This document shows, in pieces, positions 1-10,668 of a stretch of 64,000 nucleotides of DNA (position 1 is the first letter of the stretch; each line of letters begins with the position of its first letter). The stretch lies in contig JAJTUQ010000001.1 in assembly GCA_021399445.1 (NCBI GenBank), positions 2,356,001 through 2,420,000 of the forward strand, read 5' to 3'. The position numbers and the translations under genes are program-made. This DNA is from Xylogone sp. PMI_703. Its lineage: Eukaryota; Ascomycota; Leotiomycetes. The notes beneath the pieces were generated by a model, which was not told the DNA's origin, made no database searches, and saw nothing but the letters and a program-made list of their open reading frames with translations.

Positions 1-245
1 GAGCCACATTTCTGTATAGAGCCCACAAAATAAAAAAAAATCGATTTGGTGTGCGGCTTAATACACAAATTCGGACTTAAGACTTAAATGCGCACATTGG
101 GAGTATTAGGTTACAAAAATTAAGAGTTAATCTTGGTGGACTATGGATTTGGATGGGGCCTGAGTATACATCTTGTCATGTATAACTAGATCCACGCGGT
201 CAACCGTTGTCAAATAGATAACTCATAGCATGGGCAAACATACTG

Positions 246-251
246 TATAAA
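246..251 (+). promoter_or_regulatory. Putative TATA box of the dienelactone hydrolase gene
   Basis: TATAAA lies 93-98 bp before the proposed ATG at 344, a usual fungal spacing. No other promoter element is clear in positions 1-343. Confidence 0.35.
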
Positions 252-343
252 GCATCTCGACCTCCTAGTGAATCCAGAGTCAATTCTTATTCCGAGTCTC
301 TTTGAAACATATATTCACTATACTTCTCTGTTGCATATTAGCG

Positions 344-1317
344 ATGACGTCGAATCCACCAGCGAAATGCTGTGCAATTGGTTATAAATACGAGGAGAAC
401 TCAATTGGAAAATATATTAAGATTAACGATGGTACAAACTGATAACTATTTAGCACCTACCTTTGTATCATTGATCTCCCACTAACTCCAATCATAAACA
501 GTTGAGGTATATATTACGGAACCAGCGACGCCAAGTACCAACGCGATCATACTCCTAACAGACATAGTTGGACATCGGTTTATCAATCTTCAATTGTGGT
601 TCCCTAAATTTCTCTAAAATATGACATATCTAATACCTATTCTAGACTTGCTGACCAATTTGCGGCCAACGGGTATTTGGTCGTTATGCCAGACCTCTTC
701 GAGGGGGACCCTGTGCCCTTGAACCACCCAACAGAATTCGATTTCATGAAATGGCTCATTCCTGCACATTTACCTGCGAAAATAGACCCTATTGTCGAGG
801 GTACGATCGAATATCTAAAAAAAGACAGGGACATTCAAAATATTGGAGGCGCTGGTTATTGTTTTGGAGCCAAAGTAAAATCATGCTATGGCCCGAGAGG
901 CGCAGTATTAATTTATTGATCATTATTAGTATGTCGTGCGGTTCTTAAAACAGAATCAACTGGATGCTGGCTTCATCGCACATCCATCGTTAATAGAAAC
1001 CGATGAACTTGAAGCAATCGAAAGACCTTTGTCAATTGCCGCTGCTGGTAGGTTTACTGTCAGCAAGATCTCCAAGCGGATACGATACTGACCTTACAGA
1101 ACATGATACGGTATTTCCTACTCCTAAACGGCATGAGAGTGAAGAGATCCTTTTAAAGCTCTCACCACTATCTTATCAGATCGCTTTCTATAGTGGAACT
1201 GATCACGGCTTTGCAGTTCGTGGAGATATAAGTCAAAGGCAAATAAAATTTGCAAAGGAACAAACCTTCTTTCAAGCACTAGCATGGTTCGGAGAGCACC
1301 TTGAAAAGGGAAACTGA
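344..1317 (+). CDS. Dienelactone hydrolase family protein, five exons
   Basis: Proposed exons are 344-431, 502-595, 646-874, 930-1047 and 1100-1317, giving 248 aa. The sequence shows the alpha/beta-hydrolase triad of the family: nucleophile Cys in GYCFGAK, Asp in AAEHDTVFP and His in DHGFAVRG. Read without splicing the gene looks broken, with stops near 440, 920 and 1070. All of these fall inside introns with GT/AG ends, and the first intron has an ACTAAC branch site. The splice after 595 uses GTGGTT, a weak donor, so that junction is the least sure. The family hydrolyses lactone or ester substrates in the cytosol. The true substrate here is unknown. The gene stands alone, with the minisatellite element downstream. 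Confidence 0.85.
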
Positions 1318-1952
1318 ACTCATACTCTAATCAAGAGGAAGGCTTCGTCGATAAGTTAATAGAGAGACTTTGTTCTTGTCTACCTAAATGCCTTAATTCT
1401 GTGTTCTCCAACAATTAATATGGATAGGTGTTACATTTTGCCTTGCTTCTAAACATCATTTCGGGGCATAATAGTTAGTGTGCTCGGATGCGCAGTTTTA
1501 TCGCAAACCAACTACCAAAGGATAATAGTTAGTGCTAAAAATACGTTTTTATAATTGGTAAAATATCCTCAAGTTCCGATAATGAGTACTAACGAAGAGA
1601 AATGGAATTTACCAGACGAATCAATCCCAGGGTAGAGTATCATGTTTTGATTCTATCACGCCATAGGCCAATACCCCTCTATCTGCAGATTATAAAATTA
1701 TGTTCCTAAAGAATGTATTATAACGCATGGATACTGTAGAGTGTAAGCACACCTGAATATTACAATTGGAGCACATCTCTTCTCGACCCGAGGGAGTTTA
1801 ACCTATGTCAAGGGATTTACTACAGAGAGTGAAGGAGTGGGTATAACGTCAAAGAGAGGTCAAGTGGTAAATTGTTTAATTGTTATAATATCGCCTTATA
1901 TCACAAAAACCCAACACAAAGCAATGCCCTAATTTAGCTCATAATTGAATAA
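1318..1952. other. Intergenic, nothing recognised
   Basis: AT-rich spacer between the hydrolase and the inverted-repeat element. No open frame with family features is visible on either strand. Confidence 0.5.
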
Positions 1953-2684
1953 GGCCTGAGCTAAAGGCACTCACCGTTTACCTATGGGCACTCACTTATC
2001 CGGATTTGTACTCAAATCGCCGACTTCGGTTCTTACACAGACCACTTTCCCCCATCAAAACTTCAAATATTATGGATATTCAATCATACAATACGATTAA
2101 ATTGATTTAAGGAGTGCTCTAGTTATAGTGTTAGTCTAGTAGTTATCCAAAATTGTGAATTGCGCGTAAGTCTTATACAGGCCCTACAGGCTCAGGCCCT
2201 ACAGGCTCAGGCCCTACAGGCTCAGGCCCTACAGGCTCAGGCCCTACAGGCTCAGGCCCTACAGGCTCAGGCCCTACAGGCTCAGGCCCTACAGGCTCAG
2301 GCCCTACAGGCTCAGGCCCTACAGGCTCAGGCCCTACAGGCTCAGGCCCTACAGGCTCAGGCCCTACAGGCTCAGGCCCTACAGGCTCAGGCCCTACAGG
2401 CTCAGGCCCTACAGGCTCAGGCCCTACAGGCTCAGGCCCTACAGTGGCTTCGCTTACAAGGCGTCAGGCCTGTAAGCATGCTAAAATGAGCCAACGGCCG
2501 TAGGGCGTTGGCGATATACTGTACGGTGCAGCCCATACTGTACAGTATAGGTCATTAGAGTCTGTAGGTCACTATAGTTACAGAATGCTTAACGTACTTC
2601 GGTGGTAAAGGGCTCCGTGATGGCCGATATCGGCACCACAAGTGAGTGCCCATAGGTAAACATTGAGTGCCTTTAGCTCAGGCC
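1953..2684. mobile_element. Small non-autonomous DNA element with about 45-bp terminal inverted repeats
   Basis: Positions 1953-1997 and 2640-2684 are inverted copies of one another. They start GGCCTGAGCTAAAGGCACTC and differ at only two adjacent internal bases. The 8 bp just outside the left end (1945-1952, TTGAATAA) and the right end (2685-2692, GAGAATAA) agree at 6 of 8 positions, which would fit an aged 8-bp hAT-type target duplication. The element has no transposase frame, so it would be a MITE-like passenger. Its middle is filled by the 15-bp minisatellite and by small palindromes around 2518-2550. The superfamily assignment rests only on the imperfect flanking duplication. Confidence 0.65.
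2181..2444. repeat. 15-bp minisatellite, about 17.6 units
   Basis: The unit GCCCTACAGGCTCAG repeats head to tail without visible variation for 264 bp, then stops within a unit. Because 15 is divisible by 3, all frames stay open, and one frame reads as a repeated ALQAQ pentapeptide. There is no supporting start context or conserved flanking protein, so I treat it as DNA repeat and not as a gene. Near-identity of the units means recent expansion or strong homogenisation. Confidence 0.97.
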
Positions 2685-3818
2685 GAGAATAAACTCAATT
2701 TGACGTTGTTTATGGTCAGATATTTAGCGTTGACTTACAGTACTTCTAGGCATAATAACATAAGCAAAACAATGCACATGACGAAAATTCAGGATCAAGA
2801 TTAGATAAGATCCAAGACTTGAGCTAGTTGATAAGAACATGATTTTAAATAGGAGCAGGTACTGTAGGTTTACTACTCTCCCACCTACTCACAGTACGTA
2901 ACGTATACGTACGGGCGAATCGGTGGTTTAGTAGTTGCATGGTGAATATATTGAGTGGGTGCGGGGGTGGAGGAGTAGTATACTCCCCCTTCCCGATTGG
3001 GACTAGTGCTAAGTACACGTGACTGGATCCCAACAGGTACCCTTGTCGGAAATAGTGATTATGTAATAGGCACTAAAGGGCTAGCCGAGCAGAGATTTAA
3101 GGGGTTTACACAGAACATTGTAACTAGCAGTTCATAGAGTCACTACACCATACAATTTATATGCACTCCAGCCTAACAACTGCGCCGTAATCCTTGACAA
3201 CCCTAATGCTGTAAATAGGTATTAAGGACTTCTTTCGTAACCAGGTAGACGCGACTGCTGAGCTAAAGAGGAGCTAGTACTGTCACTGGACTTGCGGACC
3301 TCGGCAGACACGGCAGGATAGTTCAGCTTTTAGGGTTCTTGGCAGACCCAGACGACCATGCCTCTCGGTATAGAACTTCCACCTATGAGCAGCTTGCTTT
3401 CTCTGCCGACTATGTAGTTCCTCTGCTCGATATATCTGAACGCCGAAGTCTGCTCCATGGCGGATCAGCTCCATTCTCCATACGCGATAGCTCTTTCCAA
3501 CTGGCATTCCTCGTTGTATTGCTTACCGAAAGTTCTGTACTGGTACTAGCATGCTTCCAATATCGCGGGGCCGAATCTGGGGAAAAGGCTATCCCCGCAG
3601 CTGTCGGTGGAGAGCTATGCAACTATGCCCCTGGTACCTGACAATGATTCTCCACGACTACGGGATATGCAAGAAAACTTGAGATTGTAGAATGGAATAT
3701 CTATATATCTTGCCAAGAAAGTCATCCTCCTGGCATATACTGTATGTTTAAGTATTGAGCGGCCATTGAACCTGCGCCCCTTGTATATGACAAAGGATCT
3801 GCGATAGATGCCCATACA
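2685..3818. other. Intergenic, possible degraded ORF remnants
   Basis: No intact gene is visible. On the minus strand around 3283-3622 short overlapping frames include ELIRHGADF, which resembles an ankyrin-repeat turn, but it is too short and broken to call. The last few hundred bases form the promoter of the rhamnogalacturonan lyase at 3819. Confidence 0.4.
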
Positions 3819-6052
3819 ATGATGGGACGATTAAACATAGGAGCACAGCTCCTTGGATCCCTATCGATTCTTTCATTGCTACCATACGGGACCAATGCCT
3901 TTCTCAACGCAACTGAAACCAGCGCCGAGCTCATCATCCAAAATGATCGCCTCTACGCCGCAGTTAACAAGTCTACTGGAGTTATGCAACACCTTGCTCT
4001 AGATAAACAAGATCTACTAGGAACTCTCAATTATGAGATGCCAACACCAGGTGGAGCGACAGGATCTGGCAACAGCGGCATTGGGCCGTACCTCGACTGC
4101 TATTGCATTCCCTCTGGCAGCTACACTCCAGGTTCTATCGACCCGAAATATAAACTGATTCAAGGTGTTGACTCAACTGGCACGGCCTATGGAGGGATTG
4201 TGATGAGCGAGACATATCCACCAACAGGTCAGACCTTAGAGCAATACTGGTTCTTGCGAGATGGAGAGACGGGTCTGCATACATTCAGCCGATTGGCATA
4301 TTACAATAAGACAACTCCATTCCTGCGAAATTTGCAAGAATTCAGGACATTGTTTCGACCCAATTCTCCATTATGGACGCACCTAATTACCAACGAGAAG
4401 CAATTCGCTCCGCTTCCTTCCAAGAATGCTACTTCACACCAGGTCACTGTCCAAGATGCAACTTGGTATCTTGGAAACACTCCCGAGGACCCTTACGTGC
4501 AGCAAGAGGCAGACTATTTCACTAAGTACACATTTTCGGATACTTGGAGAGATCATGATGTTCACGGAATGTATTCGGATGGGACAACCAGCCATGATAA
4601 TGCGACGTACGGGGCTTGGCTTGTTCTGAATACCAGAGATACTTATTTTGGAGGCCCATTGCATTCTGATCTTGTAGTAGATGGAATTGTATATAACTAT
4701 ATTGGTATGCACCCTTACTTACTATTTCATTTAATAACACTGACTTCTACTAAGTGTCTAACCACCACGGCGATGGTACACCAAATATTACTGATGGGTT
4801 TGACCGAACTTTTGGACCTGTAAGGAAATACTAGAGGTGTACTTAAGACTTCTTAGCTAACAAAATCTGTAGCAATTCTATTACTTCAACCGAGGTGAAC
4901 ACGATACCTCGATGGAAGAACTCCGCCAAGATGCACGCCAGTACTTTTCTCCCACATGGAACTCCGATTTCTACGACTCGATAGCTCCATACGTACCAAA
5001 CTACGTTCCATCCAGCGGCCGGACAACCTGGAAAGGGCATGTCGACCTGCCAGAAGGAGCAATCAAGCCAATTGCCGTCCTCGCTCAAAACGGCGTAGAT
5101 TTCCAAGACAACGTTCTCGACACTAAAGCGTATCAATACTGGGCAGACATTGATCCAGTTACAGGCGATGTCGAGATTCCATCAGTGAAAGCAGGCACAT
5201 ACCGTCTCACCGTCTATGCAGAAGGCATATTTGGCTGGTACACCAAGGACGACGTAGAAGTCATCGCAGGCGAAGTTCACACCACTCATGCTCGGTGGCG
5301 CGAAGAAAACGCTGGAACAGAGATCTGGAGAATCGGAACCCCAGACAAGAGCTCTGGCGAGTACCGCCACGGGTACGCCCCCGATCTTACCCACCCTCTA
5401 CACCCAGCACAGTATCTTATCTACTGGGCTGTCTACGATTTCCCAACGGACTATCCAAACGGCGTGGTGTTCAAAGTCGGCGAGAGCGACGTGTCGCAGG
5501 ATCTGAACTATATCCATTGGAGCGTGTTCGGTGGCTATGCCAATTCGCTACGGCCCGAGCCGTATTATGAGAACGTGAATAACTGGACGATCCTCTGGGA
5601 TATGGAGGAGAGCCAGTTCCATCGGAAGAGGCAGGCTACCTTCACAGTGCAGCTTGCGGGAGCGAAGACAGCAGCGGGGAATACAGATGTGTTTAACGCA
5701 TCAGAGCCATTTGCCAATCTGCCGTATACGGTAGTGGTCAATGGACACGAGTTGGAGCCATGGGTCATTCCGTAAGTCTGCCTTCTTTTCCCGGTAATGT
5801 AATGATCTAGAAGTTTCTATTTTCTAACGCTGTTTATTTTACAGATACTATCATAGCAGCTCTTGTGGTATCCGATCTGCAGTGATTTGCTACAACATTG
5901 CTAACAAGTTCACGTTCGATCCCAAGTTCTTCGTGGACGGCACAAATGAGATTGTTCTGAGCTTGCCTGCAAATGCGACGGATTATGAATCCGCAGTGTT
6001 GCCTCAGAGTACATATGTGCAGTATGATGCGCTGCGGCTTGAGATTGTGTAG
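3819..6052 (+). CDS. Secreted rhamnogalacturonan lyase, PL4 family (RglB-like)
   Basis: Exons 3819-4704, 4755-4819, 4873-5771 and 5845-6052 give 685 aa, near the length of fungal RglB proteins (about 660). Residues 1-28 form a signal peptide ending in GTNA. The N-terminal catalytic beta-sandwich carries GPYLDCYCIPSG. A fibronectin-like middle domain (GTYRLTVYAEGIFGWY) and a C-terminal CBM-like jelly roll (YVQYDALRLEIV) follow. This domain order is typical of PL4. The enzyme cleaves the rhamnose-galacturonate backbone of pectin RG-I by beta-elimination outside the cell, leaving unsaturated uronate ends. It is convergent with the GH105 gene that would process those ends. An in-frame second ATG at 3822 could also be used. 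Confidence 0.93.
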
Positions 6053-6220
6053 GTAGATAGAATAGCAAATATAATGTAGAATTCCCTTTCTCAATCTATC
6101 AGAAAACCCTGAAAAGCAACTCGAAATCTCGCTGCCTTCCACATATGACTTCAAAAGTAGTGTTTATCGGATCCCTAATGAGGGTAAATTATTTGATTTA
6201 TATGATACTTTGCTCTATCC

Positions 6221-7451
6221 CTATATATACCGGCGTAAGAACTCTCCCAACGCCATAATCGCCATAGCCTGTCCATAAGGCATACTCGTCCTCCGAATAT
6301 CCTTATAAAACTGCAAAGAATACCCCATGCCCGTCCCAAAGCTAGTATTCAGCAGCTCACCTCGTTCGTCAATCTGCCCAAGCACGGCCTTGATAGCATT
6401 GATAGCCACATCCTCGAATTCCTTCCCGATATACCGCTTCCTCTGCGCCATCAAGATCCCATATGCGAATCCAGCCGTCGCGGAGGACTCCACGTAGGAT
6501 CCCTCGTCGTCGTGATCAATCAGCGTTCTCCATAGCCCGGACTTATCCTGGTATTTCTTCAGCGCGCGACACTGAGCTTCTAAGGTGTCCAGTAGATGTA
6601 GTCTGATGGGGTCATTCTTCTCGAGGTCCAGCAGCTCCACGAATTCAGGGATCACGATCGTGATCCAGGAGTTGCCTCTCGCCCACCTCGCTCGGGCGAA
6701 GTTGTGGCCTCCGTCTTCGAAGGTCCAGCCGTGGAAGAAGAGGCCGGTCTGGGTATCGAACAGGTACTTGATGTGCAGGAGGAATTGCCGCTTGGCTTCT
6801 TCGATGTAGTGTGGTCTGTTGAGGACTTTACCGATCTTTGCGAGAGGAAGGACCGTCATCATGAGGGTGTCGTCCCATAGCTGCTGGGTGTTGGGGGTAA
6901 GGTATGTTACGTGTTGCAGTCCGCCATATTCAGTGCGCTCGAGATCATTCATCGCTAGTTGAAGGAAAACATCTTGATTAGTTTCTTTTTACTTCTCGTT
7001 TTGCTTTAATTTTACTTATTACTGCGTGCTTATTACACAATTAAAGGAGGGAAATGGCAGTGTTCATACCCCACTCAGCCCATGAATCCAACCAAGGGAG
7101 ATATGTCTGATTTCTGGTCTCTTCGTACAAGTACGCCAGGGTCAGGAATGCTGCCATGGTGTTGATATTCTTCGTCGTGCCGCCAGCCGCAAATCGATCC
7201 CGGAACCAGTCTTCAATAATCTGCAACGTCGGCTTATCTCCAGTGAGAGAATAGTACTTGTAGAGCCCGTAGAGCCCAATGCCGTGGGTCCATTCCCAAT
7301 CATTCCATCCCTTTGTATCAATGATGCGTCCATCGGGTAGCTTGAGCAGAAACTCGCCCGTTGTGTCCTTGATATTCACCAGGTTGTGAGTGAGCAGTTT
7401 GATTGCGGCGTGGATTGCCGACACCTCAATACCGGCGACATTGGTAGGCAT
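6221..7451 (-). CDS. Unsaturated rhamnogalacturonyl hydrolase, GH105 (YteR-like)
   Basis: Exons 7451-7070 and 6954-6221 give 371 aa, the usual length of the family. The intron has a GTATGA donor and a CTAG acceptor. Diagnostic blocks are DTKGWNDWEWTHGIGLYGLY, WDDTLMMTVLPLAKIG with the conserved Asp, HGWTFEDGGHNFARARWARGNSW, and the C-terminal SMPYGQAMAIMAL. No signal peptide is present, so it should act in the cytosol. The family hydrates and removes the 4,5-unsaturated uronate left by RG lyases. The start at 7451 was chosen because upstream in-frame residues (to 7562) look like leader sequence with no family match. The gene diverges from the transporter at 8216. Confidence 0.92.
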
Positions 7452-8215
7452 CTTTGGACTGTTGGCTATTCTGGACTCCTGAAGAGGCTTTCTTTTTTTC
7501 GCGACCGGGAACTGCGAAGGAAGGTTTTTGGTTGGCAGCAATCGGGCTATTTTCTTTCCCACCTCATGAATAATAGCACCACCTAATTATGGCTTAAGAA
7601 ACTATTGAACTATTGACATTAGTCGCTCAAGAAACATGAAAAAAGTATCTGCCGTCTGCTGCTCGGAGTAGCTCTACACCGAGAGTCCCAGCAGCTGGGG
7701 AGACAGCCTCGACGGCCAAGGATTGGGCCTTCCGAAAGCTTACTAGAGGGCGTCCAGCGTCTCGTTGTTGGGTCGTAGTTGTGGCTGGACGAGGTGGAAA
7801 GCTTCCCCTCCTTGGCTCCACCTTCTCTGTTCTCCGCCTATTCTCCGCCAACAGCATATCCTCAATTCATGCTTGGCAGTCGGTGGTTCGGTCTATCAAT
7901 GAGTTCTCCACACAAACTGTGGGATCTGGGGATTGGGGATGGCGATGGCACGCTCGTCTCACGCTCTTTGCCCCCCGGGGCCATACGAGCAAGCCTGCAC
8001 CTTAGCCATGGTGATGGGACTAATTAGAGTTTCTTCGTGCAACCAGGGAAGTTGAAAAGGGTAATAGTCCCCGCTGGTCCATCTGATTGTCCTTTAATCC
8101 CTTTTTGCATCGGGTTGCTCTCTTTGCAATATTTTCTGTGTCATTCTTCTCTTCTGGGATTTTTAATACCTCGACTCTGTAGAGTTTTCAGACGTGCAAA
8201 GACTGGCCTCTGAAA
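7452..8215. promoter_or_regulatory. Divergent promoter of GH105 and MFS transporter genes
   Basis: This 764-bp gap separates two divergent start codons, so it should control both genes. It is GC-richer than most gaps here. CreA-like SYGGRG hexamers occur at 7695-7700, 7926-7931 and 8069-8074. About three are expected by chance in this length, so they are weak support for glucose repression. No rhamnose-regulator site can be named from the sequence. Confidence 0.5.
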
Positions 8216-10040
8216 ATGGGAAGCCCTGAGATCGTCGGCGCAGAGTCAGCGCAACACCACGATGCAGAGAAGATTCCTGCAAAGGCCACCGAGGCCATGG
8301 ATACTGTTCATCTCGAACAGACCCTCTCGGGTGGCTATCCTGTCAAGAACTTCACCGACTATACCCGCGTCGACGATGAAGTTGCAAAGTACGCAGGCCA
8401 AACTCGAGTGGTTATCGATGAAGCAACAAACCGTCGTTTGAAGAGACTCATCGATCGTCGTGTGTTGATCATCATGGTTATCACGTACTTCCTTCAGGCT
8501 TTAGATAAGGGAACCCTCTCTTTCGCATCCATCATGGGTATTCAGAAGGATGCTCACTTAGTCGGCCAGCAGGTATGGTATTCAGTCTAACCAAATATAC
8601 TTCAGAAATCGCTGACTGACGCCTGATAGTACTCATGGTTGACTACCTGCATCTATATCGCTATCCTGATCGTGGAATATCCTACCAACTGGATCATTCA
8701 GCGTGTCCCGATTGCCAAGTACCTTTCGATAAATATCATGCTTTGGGGTATGATTCTCATGTTCCATGCACTAGCCAAGAACTTCACACATTTGGTTGTC
8801 CTTCGAACCCTTCTTGGTATCTTTGAGTGCTGTTGTCAACCATCCTTTATTGTACTCTCCAGTATGTGGTACTTGAGAGAGGAGCAGGCATCTGCTGTCT
8901 CTTATTGGTAGGTTCCTTTACAGGCTCTTGCTCATTGACACTTTGGTTTTGCTAATCCTTCTCAGGTATATGATGAACGGTGGACAGCAGATTGTTGGCG
9001 GCTTGCTAGCATACTGTTTCTCTCTATTGAAGAAGGGACCTCTTCTCTCTTGGCAGGCACTGTTCATCACTTATGGTGCCATTGCCATCCTCTGGGGCGC
9101 CTTTGTGTTCTTCTGGATGCCTGATTCTCCTATGAGAGCCAAATGTTTCACTGAAGAAGACAAGAAACTCATGGTGGAGCGAGTCAGAGTCAATCAAACC
9201 GGTCTCCAGAACAGACAATTCAAGAGAGAACAAATGTGGGAGGCTTTCAGAGACCCACAGACCTGGTGTTACTCTCTGATTGCCTTCTGCACAACGCTAC
9301 CCACCAGTGGCCTTGGTGCATTCGCAAACATTATCATCAACAGTCTTCACTTCACCGTACTGCAGACCCAACTGCTTGCAATGGTGTTAGGTTTCTATAT
9401 CATTATTGTCCTTCTTACTTCGGCATGGCTTGTCAAGAAAACAGGACAGAACTGCTATACCATGCTTGGCTTCGTTATACCGTTAAGTTAATCCGATATC
9501 CGCGTCTTCTCGTTTACTAACTTTGGCTTTCAGATCGTATATTGGTACCATCGTCCTTATGACCGTGATTAATCACAACAAGGCAACTCAAGTAGGCCTT
9601 CTAATTAGCTACTATATTACTCTATCATTCTGGTCGGCTCAGACGCTTGGATTGGCAATGATTTCCCGTAACATTGCTGGCCAGACCAAGAAGGCTACCG
9701 TTGTTGCAACTAACTTCATCATCTGGTCCGCAGGAAATGCAATCGGTAAGACATCAATGTTCCATCTGAGCTCGCTTTTGTGGCTAACATATTACCAGGC
9801 CCTCAGGTCTTCCTCGCTCGGGATGCACCAAGATACTTTACAGCATTTGCTGTCCACATTGGATGCTATACTCTTCTTGTAATTGTCCTTATATTCCTTC
9901 GGTGGTATCTTGTCCGTCAGAACAACAAGAAGGATGAGCTTGCCGCAGCAGGAATCCAGGAGGCAATGGATGACCAATACATTCATGCTTTCGAGGATCT
10001 GACTGATAAGGAGAATCCTAACTTCCGTTACGTGATCTGA
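8216..10040 (+). CDS. MFS transporter, Dal5/allantoate permease (ACS) family
   Basis: Exons 8216-8572, 8630-8907, 8966-9481, 9534-9745 and 9799-10040 give 534 aa with about 12 membrane segments. The family signature is clear: DRRVLIIMVITYFLQALDKG in TM1, PTNWIIQRVPIAKYLS, the GIFECCCQPSF segment, and FMPDSP-like WMPDSPMRAKCFTEEDK before the central loop. The donor after 9481 is GTTAAG, slightly off consensus. Members import small organic anions such as allantoate, tartrate, pantothenate or uronate derivatives. Its place between two RG lyases and GH105 suggests import of unsaturated RG oligomers or monomers. That substrate is inference. Confidence 0.9.
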
Positions 10041-10668
10041 ATGATCCACATGTGTTGTCAAGTAGTCAGACACGGCTGGTGCGTTCAAATAGTATTAGCA
10101 GAATTGAATCTATACGAGTTACAAATTTTCTCAGTCTTAATGTCCTACGTAAAATACCAATAATATCTCCATATCAAACTTACAGCCCAATTGCTAGAAC
10201 TCTGTGTCGATTATTCTTGCCTAACATCTTGTCTTCCATTATCCCGAATGGTTAGCCATTACACCGCAGCGCCACAACACCAAGCACGTCTACACCACGG
10301 CACCTTTTCAATCGAGCAAGTATCAATTTTTCCGTTAACTCCCCGGATACAATAGCCATGATATTACCCTGGTCGGCACTACTTACACCGAGAGCATGTA
10401 GTAGCATCAGGGGAGGGGTAATGCAGGTACTAGTGAGAAAGTATGGGGAATTCTACTGTGGGGAAAGATTAAGTGGTGATTTCATCTAATAATCAGTTCT
10501 ATTATTGCTCTTTAGTTGAGATGACGAAGTGGGTCTCCTGGCTGTCCGGTTCCTAGATAGAGATGCCAAGGTATTTAATGGACGTTCCCGGCAGCTGTCT
10601 TGGAGATGTTGTTTTTTCTTTGTCAACAGACAGCCCGGTTGAGCAGTTGATTCTAGCTCAGGTCAGCA
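10041..10668. other. Intergenic, promoter of the second RG lyase
   Basis: No ORF with family features is visible. The segment holds the 3' end of the transporter transcript and the promoter of the lyase at 10669. Confidence 0.5.

Noticed and set aside
637..1317. Apparent frameshifted dienelactone hydrolase pseudogene
   Set aside because: All breaks fall in short introns with GT and AG ends. Splicing restores a complete 248-aa protein with its catalytic triad.
2160..2489. 109-codon frame made of repeated ALQAQ
   Set aside because: It is the translated minisatellite. There is no conserved flank or domain, and the 15-bp unit keeps any frame open automatically.
3283..3622. Ankyrin-like shred on the minus strand (ELIRHGADF)
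   Set aside because: One short resemblance in broken frames is not enough to call a gene or a relic.
7452..8215. CreA-site cluster in the GH105/MFS promoter
   Set aside because: The SYGGRG hexamer is expected about three times in this length by chance, which is what is seen.
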